This document shows, piece after piece, positions 1 through 7,094 of a DNA stretch of 64,000 nt (its first letter is position 1; the number at the start of each line of letters is the position of its first letter). Source of the DNA: Bin87 sp965116565 (lineage in GTDB: Bacteria > Chloroflexota > Dehalococcoidia > Lucifugimonadales > UBA3495). A model generated the notes under the pieces. It saw nothing but the letters and a program-made list of their open reading frames with translations, was not told the DNA's origin and searched no databases. Both the position numbers and the translations under genes were made by a program. Location of the stretch: NCBI GenBank assembly GCA_965116565.1, contig OZ220699.1:2108001-2172000 (forward strand), given 5' to 3'.

Positions 1-344
1 TATCACGTCGGGTGCGATGACGTATGTCCGCGATTTGCGGATGTCGCGTTGCGATTGATGGTATGCGGTCAATTGATGCACTAAGTGTCGATTATATGGC
101 ATCGTCGTAAAAATAACGGATTCTGCCAACGTATTTAGGGATAATAAGTACATATTATATGAATATCAGCTATCAATCTGCTGAAAAAGCCCTGCCAATG
201 TTAGCCGGGCAAATTGTTCCGAGTCGAACTATTCAGTGAAGGGCGCTTCTAGACCCGCCGAGTGGTCAGCGGGTTCGATGGCATCCCGGGTCCCGGCCGA
301 CAGATTGACCACGACAACTACATTTCCTGAGGAGGTATATTATC
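1..344. promoter_or_regulatory. AT-rich leader upstream of a secreted-protein gene
   Basis: No gene is seen here. The stretch from about 60 to 180 is clearly AT-richer than the rest of the window and holds TATTAT-like hexamers near 155, so it probably contains the promoter of the gene starting at 345. A GGAGG ribosome site lies at 331-335, nine bases before the GTG start. A tcgtaaaaa string near 102 weakly resembles the palindrome flank found before the two minus-strand secreted genes. Confidence 0.4.
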
Positions 345-2534
345 GTGAGACCTTTTTCGTACAGGCCCAAGACAGGTTTGGGCAGATCAGTTTCCGGCAG
401 CGCCATACTGCTTGCCATCCTTGCGATTTCGCTGGTCATCATCGCCGGCGCCGCTCCGGAGTGGGTTCGGGCCAGTGACGCCGACATCAACGTGGCCCGC
501 AACCAGTCTTCCGGCCACGGAGCGACGATTCCCGGCGATGCGAACGGATTCATCACCGATGAACAGAACGCCGACGCCCCGTACATCGTGGCCAACGGCG
601 TGAAAATGCACGAGGTCAGCCATTCGGAAGCGGGCGGGTGGAAAGTCCGCGCCGCCAGCGATGACACCTACGGCAACGGCGAACTCATCGTGGTTGCGGT
701 GGAATTCAGCGAACCGGTGCGGGCGGACAGCGATACAACCTTCCGTATCCGCATCGGTTCGGTCAACCGGGACCTGGCGCCGGTTGGAACTCGCGGCAAC
801 CGGGTTTTGTTTGGCACGTTGATTCGCTCCCAGGATCGAGATAGCGACGGAATCTGGATCGGCGACAGCACGCAGACCCTGGATCACAATGACGCCGACT
901 CCATCCGGAGCGCGGGCGCGTCGCCGGTCAACGCCAACTCGACTCATTCCAGGCTGGGCACCCAGGCGGGCCACAAGGTGAACGGCGCGGCGACTCGCCC
1001 CCGCCTGCAGGCAGTCAGCATCTCATCGACGCCTCAACACGCAGACTATTACGTGCGCGGCGAAACCATCCTGGTGTCCGCCCGATTCGACCGCTCCGTC
1101 GTCGTCAGTGGCGACGTGTCGGCCCGTCTCAACATAACCGCGCTCCAGGCGGTCGCGTCGCGGGACGCCGACTATTCGGAAGGCAGCGGCACGACCACGC
1201 TGGTATTCGATCACGTGGTCACTCCTTTTGAAAACGATCCCAAGGGCGTCGTGATTCCCGCCAATGCCCTGGCCGAAAGCGGCGACCTCGCGCAGGGTCC
1301 CTTGGGCGGCGGTTCAATCGTCGGGCGGCGGGGCGGTCTGGTGGCGGATCTGGCCAGCTCGAAGCGAGGGCCGCTCAACAGGCACAGGGTGGACGCCAGG
1401 TACGCGGCAGCGCCCGAAGTCATGGCCAGCGCCCTGTTCCATTGGGATGAGAACACCCCGGTCAGTCATTCGCTCACGATGGATTTCAGCATCCGCGAGG
1501 ACCCGGGGCATTTCTCCGAAACCGACGCGCTGGTGCTGGCGCTGGCCTGGGGCATCATCGGGGACGTGCGATTCGCCGTTGGGCTGCGCACCGACCTGGA
1601 CAAACCGGGCACCGACGGTTCCCAGGGCAAGGGCATAGTGTTCAACCGGTGGGGCACTACCGACACATCATCATTCTCCAGGACCACCGGGGACGGCTGG
1701 GTTGAAACCGGCGACCTGGCAGGCCCTTTTATCAGCATTCGGCGAACGTTTGACTGGAACGAGGGCAACTACACTCTGCGCATCGGACGGGATGGCCGTG
1801 ATGACGTTGACGGAGGCTGGTACGGTTTTTGGATCAGGGACCAGTCCACCAACGTGGAGACCCACCTGGGTTCAATGAAGTTCCCGATGTCCGCGGATGG
1901 CCGGTTGGAAATCCTCGCGCGAAGCCATGGAATCGGATCAGTGATGGCCGTAGTCGGCGATGGTGCGGTCAAGCCTCACGAAATACCGGTATTCGAGGCG
2001 GCGGTGGCATTGCCCCAAGCCTCCGGCGGAGACCCTCCCACCAAGGCCACCGTGACCTATTCGCTGCTCAATGGTGTGATGACCAACTCCAACGTCCGCT
2101 ATGAAGCAGACACCGGAAAGATCGTGCTGCGGGCCGGGGGCGAAACCAGCCGGACCACGCCGGCCGGGGACATCACGGGTCTGGAGACGCCCAAGCTGAC
2201 GGCAACCCCTGGCATGGTGCCAGCGTCCCATGACGGGTCGTCGCGCTTCACCTTCGAGTTGACGTTCAGCGAGGACATACCCTTGAGCTCCCGGACGCTG
2301 CGGAATCACGCTTTCACCGTTCACGGGGGCAAGGTGTCCGCCGCTCGGCGGTTGGAGCGTCAGAGCAACATCGGGTGGAGAATCAAGGTAAAGCCGAAAA
2401 TCGACGGCGCTGTGTTCATCACGCTGCCCGTTCCCGTGTACTGCGGCGTCACCGGGGCCATCTGCACGCCTGACGGCAGAAAACTGGCCCGGGAAGTGCT
2501 GGTGAAAGTACCGGGGTCTCCCTCACGAAATTGA
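345..2534 (+). CDS. Secreted multidomain beta-sandwich protein
   Basis: A 729-residue exported protein of unknown exact role. Residues about 15-45 form a hydrophobic signal segment ending near an A-S-D junction. Most of the chain is Ser/Thr/Asp/Gly-rich, as in bacterial surface beta-sandwich proteins. The last 105 residues (about 620-729) carry the pattern ASHDG..FTFELTFSE..TLRNHAF..W.I.V.P, followed by a late C-x6-C pair. The same domain occurs twice in the convergent neighbour at 2700-6023. The GTG start is chosen for the GGAGG at 331-335. There is no LPXTG or other obvious anchor. It may be an adhesin or matrix-binding protein, but nothing visible identifies a ligand. Confidence 0.75.
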   Translation: MRPFSYRPKTGLGRSVSGSAILLAILAISLVIIAGAAPEWVRASDADINVARNQSSGHGATIPGDANGFITDEQNADAPYIVANGVKMHEVSHSEAGGWKVRAASDDTYGNGELIVVAVEFSEPVRADSDTTFRIRIGSVNRDLAPVGTRGNRVLFGTLIRSQDRDSDGIWIGDSTQTLDHNDADSIRSAGASPVNANSTHSRLGTQAGHKVNGAATRPRLQAVSISSTPQHADYYVRGETILVSARFDRSVVVSGDVSARLNITALQAVASRDADYSEGSGTTTLVFDHVVTPFENDPKGVVIPANALAESGDLAQGPLGGGSIVGRRGGLVADLASSKRGPLNRHRVDARYAAAPEVMASALFHWDENTPVSHSLTMDFSIREDPGHFSETDALVLALAWGIIGDVRFAVGLRTDLDKPGTDGSQGKGIVFNRWGTTDTSSFSRTTGDGWVETGDLAGPFISIRRTFDWNEGNYTLRIGRDGRDDVDGGWYGFWIRDQSTNVETHLGSMKFPMSADGRLEILARSHGIGSVMAVVGDGAVKPHEIPVFEAAVALPQASGGDPPTKATVTYSLLNGVMTNSNVRYEADTGKIVLRAGGETSRTTPAGDITGLETPKLTATPGMVPASHDGSSRFTFELTFSEDIPLSSRTLRNHAFTVHGGKVSAARRLERQSNIGWRIKVKPKIDGAVFITLPVPVYCGVTGAICTPDGRKLAREVLVKVPGSPSRN

Positions 2535-2556
2535 CGCGTTGAACCGATTTCTACGG

Positions 2557-2650
2557 CGCCGGCGTTGGTAGCGCCTAACTCCGGCCCGCAGCCTGGCCGT
2601 CCACCTGGTCCCGATAGCGGAACCAGGTGGACGGCCCACGGGGATGACCT
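2557..2650. repeat. Dispersed intergenic element, copy A
   Basis: Positions 2557-2650 match 6531-6620 over most of their length. Shared blocks include taactccgg, agcctgg, gtcccgat, cggaacc and ggggatgacctcat. Both copies sit just beyond the 3' end of a minus-strand gene. This copy also contains a perfect 15-bp inverted repeat. Confidence 0.6.
2595..2636. terminator. Perfect 15-bp inverted repeat between convergent genes
   Basis: The arms ggccgtccacctggt (2595-2609) and accaggtggacggcc (2622-2636) are exact reverse complements around a 12-base loop. The hairpin lies between the convergent ends of 345-2534 and 2700-6023. It could stop transcription from both sides, but no U-tract follows, so it may equally be part of the repeat element. 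Confidence 0.5.
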
Positions 2651-2699
2651 CATAGCCGAAGACCGGTTCTTGACGGTCGGGCCGGGTTCGATGGTCTCA

Positions 2700-5600
2700 T
2701 TAACGAGGTCTTCCAGGCGTTTGCCCCGTGCCGCCTTGCTGGGGGCCGCGCACGGTGAATTCCAGGGAATTGGACAGTTTCCTGCCGTCCGCCGTGCAGA
2801 TCGCGCCCTGGGCTGTGCAGTCCGTGGTGGCGGGCAGGACGATGGTCACGTCGCTGTCGGAGTCCGGTTCCACCACCATTTTCCAGAGGATGCTGCTGGA
2901 CTCCAGCTTGCGTCGCGCTTTCGTCATGTCGCCGTTCGTAACCTCAAAGGCATGGTTCCGGAGCGTCTTGAAGCCCAGTGGGAAGTTCTCGCTGAAGCGG
3001 ATGTGGAAGTTGAATTCGCTTGAACCGTCGTGGGACGCGGCGGGTCTTTCGAGCTTAACCGTCAACAGGGGCAAAGCCACGGTCGCCGTCGCCGCGCTGG
3101 TCAGCGTCTCGGCGTTCCCGTCGTCGTCGGTGAAGCTGACCTGGACCTTGATCGTCTTGCCCTGGTCGGCATCCTGCAGGGTGTAGGCGCTGCCGTTGGC
3201 GTCCGTGATTTCCGAGTCGGTGCTGCCGTCGTTCCTGATCCACTGGTAGGCGTAGGACACGTTGGTGAGGCCGTCGGCGTCCGCGATGCCCGACGTGTCC
3301 GCAGTCAGCGTCTCGCCCACCCGGGCGACGCCGCTGATCGACGGCGCTCCGGTCGCGGCGGAATTGGCGCGGGCTGCCACCGCGCCGGTGGCGGCGCTGG
3401 TCAGCGTCTCGGCGTTCCCGTCGTCGTCGGTGAAGCTGACCTGGACCTTGATCGTCTTGCCCTGGTCGGCGGCGACCAGCGTGTAGGCGCTGCCGTTGGC
3501 ATCCGTGATGTCCGAGTCGGCGCTGCCGTCGTTGCTGATCCACTGGTAGGCGTAGGACACGTTGGCCAGGCCGTCGACGTCCGCGATGCCGGACGTGTCA
3601 GCCGTCAGCGTCTCGCCCACACGGGCGACGCCGCTGATCGACGGCGCTCCGGTGGCGGCGGAATTGACGGCGGCTGCCACCGCGCCGGTGGCGGCGCTGG
3701 TCAGCGTCTCGGCGTTCCCGCCGTCGTCGGTGAAATTGACCTGGACCTTGATCGTCTTGCCCTGGTCGGCGTCCTGCAGGGTGTAGGTCGAAGTTGTCGC
3801 GCCGCTGATGTCCGAGTCGGCGCTGCCGTCGTTGCTGATCCACTGATAGTCGTAGGACACGTTGGCCAGGCCGTCGGCGTCCGCGATGCCCGACGTGTCC
3901 GCAGTCAGCGTCTCGCCCACCCGGGCGACGCCGCTGATCGACGGCGCTCCGGTGGCGGCGGAATTGACGGCGGGGCTGGGACTGGGGCCGGGCACGTTCG
4001 CCGCCACCGGCATCGCGAGACTGACGCCGTTGGCCGTGCATACCGCGCCCCTGGCGGTACAGTCGGTCGGCGTGGGACCAAGCGACACCGTGACCGGTCC
4101 GTCGCCGTCGGGCGACACATCCACGTCGAACAGGTCCTTACCGTCGTCCACCCGTTTCACGCACCGCACCGTGCCTCCACGGGCGGCCAGGGCGTGGTCG
4201 CGCAGGTCATCCGGCGAAATCTCCACCTCCTGGTTGAACTCGATCCGCAGGGTGTAGGCGTTCACTCCGTCGTGGCTGGCCGGTGGATTGAGGAACTCGG
4301 CGGTCAGCGTCCCCTGCTTGGGCTGTCCCCGCCCCGGCAGACCCCGCATCTGCCGTTGCGCCGCGCCTTCGACGGCGACCAGCAGGGACCAGGGATACGT
4401 ATATTCGGAAGACCAGCTCCCGCCGTCGGCGGACCTCATGTGGCCGTTGCCAATCGTCCAGCCACTCGCGGCGCCCGCGTCCTCCCGGTCGAAAACCGTG
4501 GACGCAAGATAATACTGATTGTCGTAGCCGACAGCCTCATTCTCGTTCTCGAACACGATCCAGTAGCGGGTGTTGGCGTCCAGCGTCGCGCTGGCCGGCG
4601 CCGTGAACGTGTTGGTTGCCAGCGAAGCGAACGTCGCCGGGTTGGTCAGGACGTAGAGGCTTGTGCCGGGACCCCCCGAGGCGTGCGTGTAGATACTCAC
4701 TTTGGGGGTGGAATCGGCGCCCACGTTCATCAAGCCGGCGACGACGTGGGTGAGCGCGTAGCCGCCCGGATTGTCGCCGGTCCGGAATTGCTGGGCCACG
4801 GACCAGACTTCCGCCGGAGATACGGCGCCCTCGTGGTTGTTGCCGACTCTCGTGCCCCCCTGTCGTTTCTGCCCGGTGTTGCTGACCAGGCCCGAGGTCG
4901 GCGCGTACAATTCGCGCCACACCTGCACGTAGTGGGGCGCTGCCCGGTTCCCGTCCTCGGCGGTCACCACGACCCTGAACTCGTTGGAACCCGGCGAGAT
5001 CGCCACCTGGTGGCCATCCTTTGCGCCGTCCGCGTCGGGGATCAGCGTGCCCAGCCAGTTTTCCTCATCGTAGGCAGACGGATCGTAGTAGGTGACGCTG
5101 GCCCCGCTGTGGTTGGGCGTCGCCCAGATCGTGACGGTGTCCACGTCGTCGGTCGCCAACGCGCTGTACGTGAAGGACGTGTAGCCCGGATCCAGGGAGA
5201 TCGGCGAGTCGTCCGAGGCGTCTTCGAGCTTGAGCGACTCCAGGCTGGCGTCGTCGGACGGGGTGTAGGCATAACCCTGAATCCTCATTTTGACGACGCC
5301 TGGGTTGAGCGGTCTTCGCCAGTCCTCTGACAGTATGGACCTGATGTATTGGTTGTCAGCGATGCTCCAGCCGGTTGCCCCGCCGCTGTCCTCGCCCTTG
5401 GCCCTCGTGTGATAATAATTTCGGTCAGGCATACTCTCCAGGGTGTTGCCCGTGATGACGACCGCGTAAGTCGTATCCTTTTTCAGTCTCGCATTCGGAG
5501 GCGCGTCGAACTTGTTGACCTGATCGGGCCGGAGAAACTGCGGAAGTGTCAGCTTGTAAAGCTTGGTGTCCGGCAGGCCGTCTTCGTCCACGGTGAATAT

Positions 5601-6023
5601 CCAGAGACGAATTCTCCTGAAAGACCCGGAGTAGCCGAGTTTGATGGACACGTCGGTGATGACGTACTCCGGGCCGACGCTGCCGGTGGTGAAGGCCTGT
5701 GACGCCATGGCACCCGTTGCTATATGATCCGACTTGTCCAGGTTCGAGATCAGGACTTCCGGAGTCTGCGCCCGGGAGGGGTCGGCGGACAACGCGGCGA
5801 CTGCGATCAGCGCGGCAAGGACGAGCAGCGGGGCCAACGCCCGCACCGGCGGACCCGCCTTTGCCGCAATGACGCGACCGGGAGAACGTGCCGGCCCACC
5901 CGAGGAGTGACCCCGATCCAAACGCCGTTGACCGAAGTGGCGCAGACGGTTCAGGATGCCCACCGCCAACCGGCCTTTCCGTGCCTTTCCCCGGCGCCTC
6001 AACAATTCCGCCATGCTTTCCAT
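2700..6023 (-). CDS. Large secreted repeat protein with cadherin-like and Ig-like domains
   Basis: A protein of about 1107 residues. The ATG at 6023 is preferred over an upstream GTG at 6038 because GGAGG sits eight bases before it. A basic leader of about 60 residues precedes a hydrophobic signal segment ending in SRAQT. In order: a beta-sandwich export region; a cadherin-like beta-sandwich (SLESLKL..., about 265-380); a second jelly-roll segment (about 395-560); a copy of the TLRNHAF-type domain with its Cys pair; three tandem 100-residue Ig-like units (GAPSISGVARVGETL...YQW...); and a final TLRNHAF domain (DCTAQGAICT). It is likely an extracellular adhesin. The first and last domain types link it to the protein at 345-2534. 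Confidence 0.8.
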   Translation of the reverse strand: MESMAELLRRRGKARKGRLAVGILNRLRHFGQRRLDRGHSSGGPARSPGRVIAAKAGPPVRALAPLLVLAALIAVAALSADPSRAQTPEVLISNLDKSDHIATGAMASQAFTTGSVGPEYVITDVSIKLGYSGSFRRIRLWIFTVDEDGLPDTKLYKLTLPQFLRPDQVNKFDAPPNARLKKDTTYAVVITGNTLESMPDRNYYHTRAKGEDSGGATGWSIADNQYIRSILSEDWRRPLNPGVVKMRIQGYAYTPSDDASLESLKLEDASDDSPISLDPGYTSFTYSALATDDVDTVTIWATPNHSGASVTYYDPSAYDEENWLGTLIPDADGAKDGHQVAISPGSNEFRVVVTAEDGNRAAPHYVQVWRELYAPTSGLVSNTGQKRQGGTRVGNNHEGAVSPAEVWSVAQQFRTGDNPGGYALTHVVAGLMNVGADSTPKVSIYTHASGGPGTSLYVLTNPATFASLATNTFTAPASATLDANTRYWIVFENENEAVGYDNQYYLASTVFDREDAGAASGWTIGNGHMRSADGGSWSSEYTYPWSLLVAVEGAAQRQMRGLPGRGQPKQGTLTAEFLNPPASHDGVNAYTLRIEFNQEVEISPDDLRDHALAARGGTVRCVKRVDDGKDLFDVDVSPDGDGPVTVSLGPTPTDCTARGAVCTANGVSLAMPVAANVPGPSPSPAVNSAATGAPSISGVARVGETLTADTSGIADADGLANVSYDYQWISNDGSADSDISGATTSTYTLQDADQGKTIKVQVNFTDDGGNAETLTSAATGAVAAAVNSAATGAPSISGVARVGETLTADTSGIADVDGLANVSYAYQWISNDGSADSDITDANGSAYTLVAADQGKTIKVQVSFTDDDGNAETLTSAATGAVAARANSAATGAPSISGVARVGETLTADTSGIADADGLTNVSYAYQWIRNDGSTDSEITDANGSAYTLQDADQGKTIKVQVSFTDDDGNAETLTSAATATVALPLLTVKLERPAASHDGSSEFNFHIRFSENFPLGFKTLRNHAFEVTNGDMTKARRKLESSSILWKMVVEPDSDSDVTIVLPATTDCTAQGAICTADGRKLSNSLEFTVRGPQQGGTGQTPGRPR
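3071..3972 (-). repeat. Three tandem 300-bp coding repeats
   Basis: Three units of exactly 300 bp lie in tandem inside the secreted-protein gene. For example, tcagcgtctcggcgttcccg ends at 3120, 3420 and 3720, the last with the adjoining codon changed. Each encodes a 100-residue Ig-like unit. The near identity at DNA level, including synonymous sites, points to recent duplication or ongoing homogenisation. Confidence 0.9.
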
Positions 6024-6038
6024 AAATTCTGCCTCCAC

Positions 6039-6618
6039 ACAAAATGAACAACTAATCCGTATCGCGAATTGACTCTAAAAATTATTGGCACGCAGTCCGT
6101 TTCTTGTGATCAGATTCGAGCGTGGTGTCGAGTATTATGAATTTGGAGCGATACAAAATGCAACGATAATTCGTATAATCTGGAATCATTGTTGATGGGT
6201 CCACCCGTATGATACGACTCCCCGGACAAAGGCGGTCCGCAAAAAGTGATGTTCGGGTGGGTGGTGCCCGGAATCTGCGACGCCGCCACTACCGACCCGC
6301 GCCTCCGGTGACGTCCAGCTCCGGAGATTCAACGTCGCAATATCTTGTTGCGTGGTGAGCGTTCGACGGCCTCGCCTAACGCTCCGGGCTCGCCCCGCGC
6401 GGCGCCGGGCCGAGCATGCGTCCGCACCTGACCGGGGCAACGGGGAACTGCGCAGATCCATGAACGCCGGGAGCGCAGTGGGAAACTCTGGGCCGAGGAA
6501 TGACCTTTATTTGCGTTTGTTATACATTACTGCCGGAATTGGCAGCGGGTAACTCCGGACCGTAGCCTGGTCGCTCTTCGGGTCCCGATGACGGAACCGG
6601 TAGCGCATGGGGATGACC
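6039..6618. other. Intergenic region without a supported gene
   Basis: About 580 bases hold the probable promoter and palindrome of the 2700-6023 gene (AT-rich 6060-6185) and copy B of the dispersed element at the right end. Open frames between 6186 and 6461 are basic and low in complexity, with no ribosome site, so I do not call them. Confidence 0.5.
6159..6180. promoter_or_regulatory. Operator-like palindrome upstream of secreted repeat gene
   Basis: The core acgataattcgt (6163-6174) is a near-palindrome with flanks tgca and ataatc. It lies about 140 bases before the start at 6023. The string at 10121-10143, about 155 bases before the other minus-strand secreted gene, is almost the same (core acgatatatcgt, flanks ttgca and aaaatc). 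A shared position and sequence before two related genes suggests a common regulator. No regulator gene is adjacent. Confidence 0.5.
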
Positions 6619-6620
6619 TC
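6531..6620. repeat. Dispersed intergenic element, copy B
   Basis: This is the second copy of the element at 2557-2650, with the same ordered blocks but without the perfect inverted repeat. A longer-range inverted match exists instead: gcctggtcgctct near 6556 against agagcgacccaggc near 6694. It ends at the stop of the small minus-strand gene at 6619. Confidence 0.55.
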
Positions 6621-6921
6621 ATTTCCAGTAACCACCGGTGGATCGTCGGTGGTCTCCGCAATTTGAGAAACCAGGCGCCGGTCCGCGTACCAGAGCGACC
6701 CAGGCGCCGCTACCTTCCTCGATCCGCCCGGAGATGTACATCCGCCTCTTGCCGTCCAGCGCCGGCGGGAGCGGATAGGTGTGGCGCAGCAACGCGCCCG
6801 CGATCTCGGCGAAACGGTCCAGGTAGATCTCCCACCGCTCCGCCATGGCCTCCTCGGTGGCCGGGTGGTTCGAGGGGTCGGTCCCCAGGATCGCGGCGGC
6901 CAGCTCCAGGTAGTCGTTCAT
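6619..6921 (-). CDS. Small hypothetical protein
   Basis: A 100-residue frame with normal protein composition in its first 70 residues: an acidic, Leu/Ala-rich, helix-prone start (NDYLELAAAILGTD) and then a RRMYISGRIEEG strand region. The last 20 residues overlap the dispersed element and look less natural, so the natural 3' end may have been replaced. There is only a weak GGAG site before the ATG. I do not recognise a family. Confidence 0.45.
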   Translation of the reverse strand: MNDYLELAAAILGTDPSNHPATEEAMAERWEIYLDRFAEIAGALLRHTYPLPPALDGKRRMYISGRIEEGSGAWVALVRGPAPGFSNCGDHRRSTGGYWK

Positions 6922-7094
6922 AACCGACTCCGCTTTTCGTTCCCCGGACCGGAGGTGGTGCCGGGGGACGTATCCTCAAAACCGGTGTGGCAAGATGTCG
7001 CTACCCGGGCGCACGTCTCCTGTCACGATTCGGGAACGCTTTGCGCAACACGGCAAAGCGTTCCCGGCAGGCAGCGCCCGAATCAGTCAACGCG

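Noticed and set aside
3071..3972. Tandem repeat as a possible CRISPR array
   Set aside because: Units are 300 bp, coding and contiguous without spacers.
3030..5330. Very long open frame on the + strand (766 codons)
   Set aside because: It is antisense to the secreted repeat protein. Its Val/Gly/Arg-rich composition with internal repetition mirrors the 300-bp repeats; there is no ribosome site or motif.
6186..6461. Possible small minus-strand gene
   Set aside because: Arg/Ser-rich composition, no ribosome site, no recognisable motif.
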